Below, in pieces: positions 45,618 through 53,563 of a stretch of 64,000 bases of DNA. The notes under the pieces are model-generated. The model searched no databases and had not been told where the DNA came from. It saw nothing but the letters and a program-made list of their open reading frames with translations. The stretch spans positions 62,001 to 126,000 of the forward strand of contig JAQVDP010000009.1 of the NCBI GenBank assembly GCA_028698335.1, given 5' to 3'. Origin of the DNA: Nevskiales bacterium (GTDB lineage: Bacteria; Pseudomonadota; Gammaproteobacteria; Nevskiales; Nevskiaceae). The position numbers and the translations under genes were made by a program. The first letter of the stretch is position 1. Every line of letters starts with the position of its first letter.

Positions 45618-48356
45618 ATGCGAAACAATCGAACCGATGGGCAAGGGAGGCGCTTCGGCGCCGGCCGAATCCTGTGCGTTTGCGTGATGCTCCTGATGCA
45701 GCTGGGCGCATCGGCGCATGCCCAGTCGGCGGCGGTACGCAGCGACTTCGACCACGATCAGACCGGCTTCGAACTGCGCGGGCGGCATCGCACCGTGGCC
45801 TGCGAGAGCTGCCATGTCAACGGCATCTTCGTCGGCACCCCGACGCGCTGCGAGGCCTGCCACAACGGCAGCACCGCCCTGGGCAAGCCCGCCGGGCATT
45901 TTCCGACTTCCGACCGCTGCGAGAGCTGCCATAGCGACAACGCCTGGATGCATGTGCCGCGGATGGAGCACATGGACGTCGTCGGCAACTGCGAGAACTG
46001 CCACAACGGCGGCATCGCCACCGGCAAGCCGTTGCATCACATCCAGTCCGGAAACGACTGCGCCAGTTGCCACAGCACCGGCCTGTGGACGGGAGCGCGA
46101 TTCGACCATGCCAATGCCGGCGACAACTGCGCGAGCTGTCACAACGGCGCGACGGCGACCGGCAAGTCGCCCCGGCACATCCTAAGCTCGACCCAGTGCG
46201 CGGCCTGCCACGGCACGCAGCGCTGGCGTCCCGCGAGCCGCGTTGACCATCTCGAGGTCACCGGCACCTGTTCGAGCTGCCACAATGGCAGCGTTGCCTC
46301 CGGCAAGTCGCCGACGCACATCCCGTCGGGCAACGACTGCGAAAGCTGCCACGTCACGCAGACCTGGAGCGGTGCGCGCTTCGATCACAGCAACGTCACC
46401 GGCAATTGCGCGAGCTGCCACAACGGCAGCACGGCCACCGGCAAGCATCCGCGGCACATCGCCAGCGGCAACGACTGCGAAACCTGCCACTCCACCGTGG
46501 CGTGGACGCCGGCCAACTTCAATCACGCCAACGTCAGCGGCGACTGCGCGAGCTGTCACAACGGCACGACCGCGACCGGCAAGAACCCGCAGCACATCGC
46601 CAGCTCCAGCCGCTGCGAGGCCTGCCACAGTCCGGTGGCGTGGTCGCCGGTGACGCGGGTCGATCATGTCGAGGTCACCGGGACCTGTTCGAGCTGCCAC
46701 AACGGCAGCACCGCGACCGGCAAGAACCCGCAGCACATCCAGAGTTCGGCCCGCTGCGAAGCCTGTCATGGCACCACGGCCTGGTCGCCGGTGACGCAGG
46801 TCGATCACAACGACGTCGTCGGCAATTGCTCGAACTGCCACAACGGCAGCATCGCGACCGGCAAGCATCCTGGGCACATCGCCAGCGGCAACGATTGCGA
46901 AACCTGCCATTCGACCGTGGCATGGACACCGGCCAACTTCGATCACGCCAACGTCAGCGGCGACTGCGCGAGCTGCCACAACGGCTCGACCGCGACCGGC
47001 AAGAACCCGCAGCACATCGCCAGCTCCAGCCGCTGCGAGGCCTGCCACTCGACCGTGGCGTGGTCGCCGGTCACGCGGGTCGATCATGTCGAGGTCACCG
47101 GGACCTGCGCGAGCTGTCATAACGGCACGACCGCGACCGGAAAGTCGCCGAGTCACATTCCCAGCGGCAACGACTGCGAGAGCTGCCACACGACGCGGAC
47201 GTGGTCGGATGCGACCTTCGATCACAGCGGCGTGACCACCAGCTGCGTGACCTGCCACAACGGCAGTACCGCGACTGGAAAGTCGCCGACGCACATTCCG
47301 TCGGGCAACGACTGCGAAAGCTGCCACTCGACCAATACCTGGGCCGGTGCGCGCTTCGATCACAGCAACGTTACCGGCAACTGCCAGAGCTGCCACAACG
47401 GCAGCACCGCCACCGGCAAGCCGCCGGGGCACGTGGCGACGACCAGTGACTGCGCCGCCTGCCATTCGACCGTGGCGTGGACGCCGGCCAACTTCGATCA
47501 CGCCAACGTCAGCGGCGACTGCGCGAGCTGTCACAACGGCACGACCGCGACCGGCAAGAACCCGCAGCACATCGCCAGTTCCAGCCGCTGCGAGGCCTGC
47601 CACTCGACCGTGGCCTGGTCGCCGGTGACGCGCGTCGACCACGTCGAGGTCACCGGATCCTGTTCGAGCTGCCACAACGGCAGCACTGCGACCGGCAAGC
47701 CGCCGAATCACATCCCCTCCGGAGACGACTGCGAGAGCTGCCACACGACCAATACCTGGTCGGGTGCGGTGTTCGATCACAGCAGCGTCACCGGCAACTG
47801 CCAGAGCTGTCACAACGGCAGCACCGCCACCGGCAAGCCGCCGGGGCACGTGGCGACGACCAGCGACTGCAACGCCTGCCACTCGACCGTGGCGTGGACG
47901 CCGGCGAGCTTCGATCACGCCAACGTGACCGGCAACTGCCAGAGCTGCCACAACGGCAGCGCGGCCACCGGCAAGCCGCCCGGGCACTTCGTCACGACCG
48001 AGGACTGCGCCGTCTGCCACAACAGCAACGCCTGGACGCCGATCAGCTTCCGTCACAGCTCGCCGAACTACCCCGGCGATCACCGGCGCAATCTGAGCTG
48101 CAATGCCTGTCACACCAGCAACGCCCAGACCGTGCCGTGGCCGAACGCGGCGTATGCGCCCGACTGCGCGGCGTGCCATGCCAACGACTTCCGGGCCGGC
48201 GAGCACACCAAGACCAACTCGCCGCCGATCAACTACACCGCGAGCGAGCTGCGCGACTGCAGCGGGGCCTGCCACGAATACACCGACAGCTCGTTCACGA
48301 CGATCCGGCGCAGCCGCTCGGGCGAGCATCGCGTGTCCGATTCGAGCTGGGACTGA
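45618..48356 (+). CDS. giant repetitive multiheme c-type cytochrome (35 CxxCH plus one CxxxCH)
   Basis: A 912-residue exported cytochrome with a signal peptide ending near GASAHAQS. I count 35 CxxCH motifs and one CxxxCH (CSGACH, near residue 882). After one module like those in the upstream cytochrome, the protein becomes an array of about 32 one-heme units of 23-24 residues in alternating types, CxxCHNGSTATGKxPxHI and CxxCHSTVAWTPxxFDHANV. Each unit has a second His 12-13 residues after the heme-binding His, a likely sixth ligand. The last hemes (CNACH, CAACH, CSGACH) form a different C-terminal domain. Such a regular bis-His heme solenoid suggests a long electron conductor reaching to or beyond the outer membrane. 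Confidence 0.94.
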   Translation: MRNNRTDGQGRRFGAGRILCVCVMLLMQLGASAHAQSAAVRSDFDHDQTGFELRGRHRTVACESCHVNGIFVGTPTRCEACHNGSTALGKPAGHFPTSDRCESCHSDNAWMHVPRMEHMDVVGNCENCHNGGIATGKPLHHIQSGNDCASCHSTGLWTGARFDHANAGDNCASCHNGATATGKSPRHILSSTQCAACHGTQRWRPASRVDHLEVTGTCSSCHNGSVASGKSPTHIPSGNDCESCHVTQTWSGARFDHSNVTGNCASCHNGSTATGKHPRHIASGNDCETCHSTVAWTPANFNHANVSGDCASCHNGTTATGKNPQHIASSSRCEACHSPVAWSPVTRVDHVEVTGTCSSCHNGSTATGKNPQHIQSSARCEACHGTTAWSPVTQVDHNDVVGNCSNCHNGSIATGKHPGHIASGNDCETCHSTVAWTPANFDHANVSGDCASCHNGSTATGKNPQHIASSSRCEACHSTVAWSPVTRVDHVEVTGTCASCHNGTTATGKSPSHIPSGNDCESCHTTRTWSDATFDHSGVTTSCVTCHNGSTATGKSPTHIPSGNDCESCHSTNTWAGARFDHSNVTGNCQSCHNGSTATGKPPGHVATTSDCAACHSTVAWTPANFDHANVSGDCASCHNGTTATGKNPQHIASSSRCEACHSTVAWSPVTRVDHVEVTGSCSSCHNGSTATGKPPNHIPSGDDCESCHTTNTWSGAVFDHSSVTGNCQSCHNGSTATGKPPGHVATTSDCNACHSTVAWTPASFDHANVTGNCQSCHNGSAATGKPPGHFVTTEDCAVCHNSNAWTPISFRHSSPNYPGDHRRNLSCNACHTSNAQTVPWPNAAYAPDCAACHANDFRAGEHTKTNSPPINYTASELRDCSGACHEYTDSSFTTIRRSRSGEHRVSDSSWD

Positions 48357-48360
48357 TCCG

Positions 48361-50820
48361 ATGACGCCAGGAATCGACGCAGGTTCGTCCGGCATCGGCG
48401 CGTTGCGGCGCGGCGGGATCCGGCTGCTGGCGCTCTGCCTGTTGTTTGCGGCGACGCGACTGCTGGCGGCGCCGATCGACGATCGGCTGCTGACGCGGGT
48501 CGACGCCTACCGCAGCGCGGACCGGATCGATGTCGTGATCGGCCTGACCACCGGGCTGCGCTACGTCAGCCACGCGATGGACGCGTCCGGCACCGTGTTG
48601 CAGGTGCGCCTGCGCGACGAGCCGACCGCCAATGGCGATCTCGGCGCGGTCGATGGCGTCAGCAGTCTGCGCGGGCCGACGCTGGCCGATCTGGCGATCG
48701 AGGAGATCAGCAGCGATCTGAGTGGCACGATCCCGTCCGTGATCCTGCGCTTTGGCGCGCCGACGCAAGTGCTCAGGGTCACTGCGAGTCCGGATGACCG
48801 GACGCTGACGGTCTCGCTGCCGGCGCCACGGGCGACGCAGGCGCCGGTTGTTCCTCCGGCCGTTCCGGCGGGAAGCGGGATCTTCGTCGTCAACCTGACA
48901 TCGACCGCCGAGCCGGGCCCGCTCGACTCGAAGCTGGTGGCGCGGATCACTGGCGACGCCGGCGAACCGCTGCGATTGTACGAAGTGCGTTCGAAGATCC
49001 GTGACGTCCTGCGTTACCGGCAGCGGCTCGGCTTTTTTGCCAGTGCCCAGGCGGCGCAGGCGGTGTTGCTGCAGCTCGGCGGCGACTATCCCGGTGCCTG
49101 GGTCGGTGAAGTCACCGACCGCGAGCGCGACGCGGTGCGGGCGGGCGCGGAACACGTCGACCTGGCGCAGATCCGCATCGCGGGTGCGCCCGGCAGCGGC
49201 GTGCCCGATATCACCCTGGAGCGGCTGACCGAGCTGTTCGAACAGGCCCGGACGCTGGCCGCGACGGCAGAGCTGACGCGCGCGGCGACCTTCTATGAAC
49301 GCATCGCCGCCTATCCGGTGACCCCGATGCAGCAGGACGCGGCCGAACTGCTCGGCGTCGTACGCGAGAAGGCAGGGCAGGAAGCGCAGGCCAAGGCGGC
49401 CTACCAGGCCTATCTGCAGCAGTATCCGATGGGGCCCGGCGCGGATCGCGTCAGGCAGCGGCTGGCGGCGCTGCTGATGCCGCCGGAGCAGGAGCGCGCG
49501 CGGATCGAAGGGCCTCGGCCACGCACCGCCGAGTCGCAGTGGGATGTGTTCGGCAGCGTCTATCAGTTCTATCGCTACGATCAGTTCCAGGTCAACGACG
49601 AAGCGACGCAGACGACGCGCTCACTGCTCAGTACCGATCTCGACGCCAATGCCCGCCGGCGTTCCGACACCGTCGATCTGCGTTTCCGCGTCACCGGCAG
49701 CTACGACCATGATTTCCTCGACAGTGCCGAAAGCGAGTTCCGCGCGTCGATGGCCTACGTGGACCTGGCGACACGCGACCAGCATCACAGCGCGCGGCTC
49801 GGGCGGCAGACCCGCACCTCCGGCGGCGCGCTGGGCCGCTTCGACGGGCTGTACTACGCCTACCGGCTCGGCGAGCGCTACCGGGCCAACGTCATCGGCG
49901 GCACGCCGGTGTACTCGACGGCGGACGGTTTCGACAGCACCCGCGTGTTCTACGGCGGTGGGCTTGAGATCGGCCCGCTGGCCCGGCACTGGAACATGCA
50001 CCTGTACGGCGTCAACCAGACGGTGGACGGCATGGTCGACCGGCGCGCGGTGGGCACCGAGCTGCGCTACTTCAACGATGGCGTGTCGCTGTTCGGACTG
50101 GCCGATTACGACGTCTATTTCAGTGAGCCGAACATCCTCTATCTGATCGGCAGCGGCACCGTCGGCAAGACCACGACCTTCAGCGTCATCGCCGACCGTC
50201 GCCACAGTCCGCTGTTGAGCCTGAGCAATGCCTTGATCGGGCAGACCGTGACGTCGATCAGCGAGCTCAGCCAGACCTACAGCGAATCCGAACTCAAGCA
50301 GATCGCGCTCGACCGCAGTCCGATCAGCACGAGCTATACGGTGTCCCTGTCGCAGGGCATCAACTCGCGGTTCCGGATCTCGGGGGACGTGACCTCTTCG
50401 AAGATCGCGTCGATGCCGGCATCGGGTGGCATCGACGCCATCGACGGCAGCGGCCCGGACTGGTTCTACAACCTGCAGCTGATCGGGACCGATCTGTTCG
50501 CGACGAGCGACCTGGCGATCTTCGGCGTCAGGGTGACCGATACCACCCGCTACAGCGGCCTTGCCGGAACGCTGAACTATCGGGTCCGGGCAGTCGGCAA
50601 GCTCGATCTGAATCCACGCCTGCGCGTCGACCGGCGCCGTACCGACGACGGCCGGACCCAGTGGATCTATGCGCCCGGAGTGCGGGCGGTCTGGCACGCG
50701 CGGCGCCGATGGACGCTGGAATTCGAGCTGGCGGCCGAGCTGTCGGACCAGCAGTTCGCCGACACCACCGACAAGACCAGGCTCTACTTCGCCTATGCGG
50801 GGTACCGCTACGATTTCTGA
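48361..50820 (+). CDS. outer-membrane beta-barrel with AMIN/SPOR-like and TPR-like N-terminal part
   Basis: An 819-residue exported protein. After the signal peptide (LLALCLLFAATRLLAAP) come an AMIN-like segment (DVVIGLTTGLRYVSHAMDAS), a SPOR-like segment (LGFFASAQAAQAVLLQLGGD) and a short TPR-like helical stretch (AAELLGVVREKAGQEAQAKA). The rest (about residues 390-819) is strand-rich with alternating aromatics and ends in YAGYRYDF, with the C-terminal Phe of outer-membrane barrels. It is the last gene of the cytochrome operon, 4 bp after the giant cytochrome, and may act as the porin or anchor through which the cytochrome passes. It does not resemble MtrB by eye. Confidence 0.85.
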   Translation: MTPGIDAGSSGIGALRRGGIRLLALCLLFAATRLLAAPIDDRLLTRVDAYRSADRIDVVIGLTTGLRYVSHAMDASGTVLQVRLRDEPTANGDLGAVDGVSSLRGPTLADLAIEEISSDLSGTIPSVILRFGAPTQVLRVTASPDDRTLTVSLPAPRATQAPVVPPAVPAGSGIFVVNLTSTAEPGPLDSKLVARITGDAGEPLRLYEVRSKIRDVLRYRQRLGFFASAQAAQAVLLQLGGDYPGAWVGEVTDRERDAVRAGAEHVDLAQIRIAGAPGSGVPDITLERLTELFEQARTLAATAELTRAATFYERIAAYPVTPMQQDAAELLGVVREKAGQEAQAKAAYQAYLQQYPMGPGADRVRQRLAALLMPPEQERARIEGPRPRTAESQWDVFGSVYQFYRYDQFQVNDEATQTTRSLLSTDLDANARRRSDTVDLRFRVTGSYDHDFLDSAESEFRASMAYVDLATRDQHHSARLGRQTRTSGGALGRFDGLYYAYRLGERYRANVIGGTPVYSTADGFDSTRVFYGGGLEIGPLARHWNMHLYGVNQTVDGMVDRRAVGTELRYFNDGVSLFGLADYDVYFSEPNILYLIGSGTVGKTTTFSVIADRRHSPLLSLSNALIGQTVTSISELSQTYSESELKQIALDRSPISTSYTVSLSQGINSRFRISGDVTSSKIASMPASGGIDAIDGSGPDWFYNLQLIGTDLFATSDLAIFGVRVTDTTRYSGLAGTLNYRVRAVGKLDLNPRLRVDRRRTDDGRTQWIYAPGVRAVWHARRRWTLEFELAAELSDQQFADTTDKTRLYFAYAGYRYDF

Positions 50821-50885
50821 AGGCGGCCGCGGGACGCGGGGGCTGCAGTATCATCGGCGACCTCTTCTTCCTTGAGGCGGCGACG

Positions 50886-51707
50886 ATGTCAGGTGCGCCC
50901 CGTATCCGCGAATCCGCGGCGCCCGCCGCCGCCCCCGTCGGTGGCGTGCTGGAGATCAGCGTGCGGCGCCGGCAGCGCATTTCGCGGGTGTATTTCGCCG
51001 ATCCGAGCCTGATCCGGGTCGATTCCGGAACCAAGATTCTCGAGCATGCCGCCGGGCGCGTCGTCGCCAACAGCAGCGATTTCGTCTTCGTCAACGCCGG
51101 TCAGACCGTCGATCTGCTCAATGTGCCCGGCGCCGACGAGGGCGTGTATCGCGCCACCTGCATGAGTTTCGATCGGCAACTGGTGCGCAGCGTGGCGATG
51201 CCTGGTCCGGGGTGCGGGGCTGCCGCCGTGATCCCCTGCGCGCGCCTGGACTGCGGGCAGGGTCTGGCCGAGGCGTTCGAGCATGCCGCGCGCGGACTCA
51301 TCGCCTCGGCGGGATATGCACAGCGGCTGTTGCGGCATCGCCTCGCGGAGGTGCTGATCGCGGTGGACGGCCAGGGCTTCCGCGTGCGCGTGCCGCCGGA
51401 GGCGGACACGGCCGAGCGCCTGCGCCGCCTGCTGCGCACCGCACCCGGAGCGTCCTGGACGGCGCCGGAGGCGGCGCGGCGGCTCCACCTGAGCGAAGCC
51501 ACGCTGCGGCGGCGGCTGCGCGAATCCGGCAGTGGCTTTCGCCAGATCCTCGACGCGGTGCGTCTGGAACTGGCGCTGGCGCGCGTGCAGGGCAGCCGTG
51601 ACCCGATCGCGATCATTGCGCTGGATTGCGGCTACGCGTCGGCCTCGAAGTTCAGTGCGCGGTTCCGGCGCCACTACGGGATTGCGCCGAACGATCTGCG
51701 CGGCTGA
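50886..51707 (+). CDS. AraC-family transcriptional regulator
   Basis: A 273-residue regulator with a C-terminal pair of helix-turn-helix motifs of the AraC type (AARRLHLSEATLRRRLRESG, then IAIIALDCGYASASKFSARF) and an N-terminal sensing domain of the cupin-poor type (LEHAAGRVVANSSDFVFVNA). It starts 65 bp after the cytochrome operon in the same direction with GAGGCGG before the ATG, so it may regulate that operon. The effector is unknown. Confidence 0.9.
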   Translation: MSGAPRIRESAAPAAAPVGGVLEISVRRRQRISRVYFADPSLIRVDSGTKILEHAAGRVVANSSDFVFVNAGQTVDLLNVPGADEGVYRATCMSFDRQLVRSVAMPGPGCGAAAVIPCARLDCGQGLAEAFEHAARGLIASAGYAQRLLRHRLAEVLIAVDGQGFRVRVPPEADTAERLRRLLRTAPGASWTAPEAARRLHLSEATLRRRLRESGSGFRQILDAVRLELALARVQGSRDPIAIIALDCGYASASKFSARFRRHYGIAPNDLRG

Positions 51708-51798
51708 CCGGAACGGGACCGAATCTGATCGGTACGGGCGCTCCGTCCGGAAAGTGTTCGGGCACACTGGCCGCGTCCCATTCACGACGGAGTGCATC

Positions 51799-52359
51799 AT
51801 GCGCAACACGAGCTTGCTGATCGGAACGCTGCTGGGCGGTGCCATGCTGCTGCAGCCGGCCGTGGCCGGCGCGTTCGAAGTGCAGAGCCCCGACGTCGAT
51901 CCCGCGCAGCCGTTGCCGTCGACCTTCGTGTTCCGGGGCTTCGGTTGCGAAGGCGGCAATCAGTCGCCGGCGCTGCAGTGGAGCGGGGTTCCGGACGGTA
52001 CGCGCAGCCTGGCGTTGACGGTCTACGACCCGGACGCCCCCACCGGCAGTGGCTGGTGGCACTGGGTCGTCGTCAACCTGCCGGCCGATCTGCGGGCGCT
52101 GCCGCGCGGTGCCGGCAGCCCCGACGGCGCCGGCTTGCCCGCGTCGGCCCACCAGGTGCGGACGGACTTCGGCGCGCCGGGATACGGCGGGCCGTGTCCG
52201 CCCGCCGGCGATCCGCCGCACCGCTATGTCGTGACGGTGTACGCGCTGGACGCGGCGCAGCTGGACCTGCCGGAGGGGGCGACCGCCGCGCTGGCCGGAT
52301 TCCAGATCCATGCGCATGCGATCGCTTCGGCGCGCTTCGAATTCCGCTATGGCCGCTAG
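51799..52359 (+). CDS. YbhB/YbcL-family (PEBP) protein, exported
   Basis: A 186-residue phosphatidylethanolamine-binding-protein homologue with a signal peptide (SLLIGTLLGGAMLLQPAVAGA). The PEBP ligand-site motifs are clear: QSPALQWSGVPDGTRSLALT, VYDPDAP and PPHRYVVTVYALD. Bacterial members are soluble periplasmic proteins of mostly unknown role. GGAG precedes the ATG. It lies 91 bp after the AraC gene in the same direction and may be its target. Confidence 0.92.
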   Translation: MRNTSLLIGTLLGGAMLLQPAVAGAFEVQSPDVDPAQPLPSTFVFRGFGCEGGNQSPALQWSGVPDGTRSLALTVYDPDAPTGSGWWHWVVVNLPADLRALPRGAGSPDGAGLPASAHQVRTDFGAPGYGGPCPPAGDPPHRYVVTVYALDAAQLDLPEGATAALAGFQIHAHAIASARFEFRYGR

Positions 52360-52423
52360 GGCCGCTAGGGCCTGTTAACGCTGGGGCCTGACGACGCCAC
52401 TGCGGTCGAGGCTTCAACCGGTC

Positions 52424-53563
52424 CTAGGCGAACGCGACCGAGCGCCGGAAACGGACGACGGCGGCGAAGAAGAATACGCTGCCGATCGCCAGCAGCGCCG
52501 CGAAGCGGGGCCAGATCGTGTCCCAGCCCGCAGCCCGGTAGAGGATGGACTGGGCCAGGCTGACGAAATGGGTGGTCGGAGCCGCGAGCATGATGGTCTG
52601 GACGATGTCCGGCATGCTCTCGCGCGGGGTGATGCCGCCGGACAGCAGCTGCAGCGGCAGGATCGTCAGGATCAGCAGCAACCCCATCTGCGGCATCGAG
52701 CGGGCCACGGTGCCGAGAAAGATCCCCATCGAGGTGGCGGCGAACAGATGCAGCGCGGCGCCGACGAGGAACAAGGGCACCGAGCCGTGGATCGGAACCG
52801 CGAGCACGCCCTTGACCATCAGTTCCAGCGACAGCCCCGCGGCCAGCAGGACCGTCAGGCCGCTGGCCAGCACCTTCGCGGTGACGATCTCGGTGGGGCG
52901 CACCGGCATCACCAGCAGGTGTTCGAGCGTGCCGTGCTCGCGCTCGCGGATCACCGCCGCGCCGGTGAGGATGATCGCCAGCATCGTCACGTTGCTGATG
53001 ATCTCCATGATGCTGCCGAACCAGTGGCTTTCGAGGTTGGGGTTGTACTTGTTGCGCGTGACCAGTTCGATCGGCAGTTCGCTGACCGGCAGCTGGCCGC
53101 TCACGAACTGGTTGAGCTCGCCGGACACGATGTTCCGGATGTAGCCGTCGCCGATGCCGGCCTGGCTCATGCGGGTCGCGTCGATGTTGATCTGCAGCGC
53201 CGGCTGCTTGCCGGCCAGCACGTCGCGTTCGAAGCCGTCCGGGATGACCAGCACGAAGGTGTAGCGTCCCGCGTACAGGACCGGATCGACCTGGTCGAAG
53301 TCGATCAGCTCCGGCGTCTTGAAGTAGGGGCCGTAGAACGCGTCCCGGATCTGCTGCGACAGCGGCGAGTGATCGTTGTCGACGATCGCGATCGGTGCAT
53401 TGTGCAGCTCCTGTGACGTCGCCGTCGCCGCGCTGTAGATGCCGCCGCTGAAGACCCAGACGATCAGCGCCAGCAGGACCTTGTCGTGCCACAGGCTGCG
53501 CAGTTCCTTGGTCGTCAGCAGCACGACATGCGACAGGCTGGTACGCAGGGACGCGCCGATCAT
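52424..53563 (-). CDS. ABC-2 transporter permease (YhhJ-like)
   Basis: A 379-residue permease with an N-terminal membrane helix, a large periplasmic loop (residues about 50-180), and five C-terminal helices including VTMLAIILTGAAVIREREHG, the ABC-2 signature region. The ATG at 53563 overlaps the upstream fused transporter gene by 4 bp. Together with that gene and the HlyD-type gene it forms an export system of the YhiI-RbbA-YhhJ type; the substrate is unknown. Confidence 0.92.
   Translation of the reverse strand: MIGASLRTSLSHVVLLTTKELRSLWHDKVLLALIVWVFSGGIYSAATATSQELHNAPIAIVDNDHSPLSQQIRDAFYGPYFKTPELIDFDQVDPVLYAGRYTFVLVIPDGFERDVLAGKQPALQINIDATRMSQAGIGDGYIRNIVSGELNQFVSGQLPVSELPIELVTRNKYNPNLESHWFGSIMEIISNVTMLAIILTGAAVIREREHGTLEHLLVMPVRPTEIVTAKVLASGLTVLLAAGLSLELMVKGVLAVPIHGSVPLFLVGAALHLFAATSMGIFLGTVARSMPQMGLLLILTILPLQLLSGGITPRESMPDIVQTIMLAAPTTHFVSLAQSILYRAAGWDTIWPRFAALLAIGSVFFFAAVVRFRRSVAFA

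Noticed and set aside
45860-48060. Regular 138-bp DNA repeats considered as a CRISPR-like or satellite array
   Set aside because: The repeats are in frame, encode heme-binding motifs and continue the protein; there are no spacers.
41055-48395. Long minus-strand open frames opposite the ankyrin and cytochrome genes
   Set aside because: They mirror the codon pattern of the repeats (Val/Ala/Gly-rich) and have no family features.
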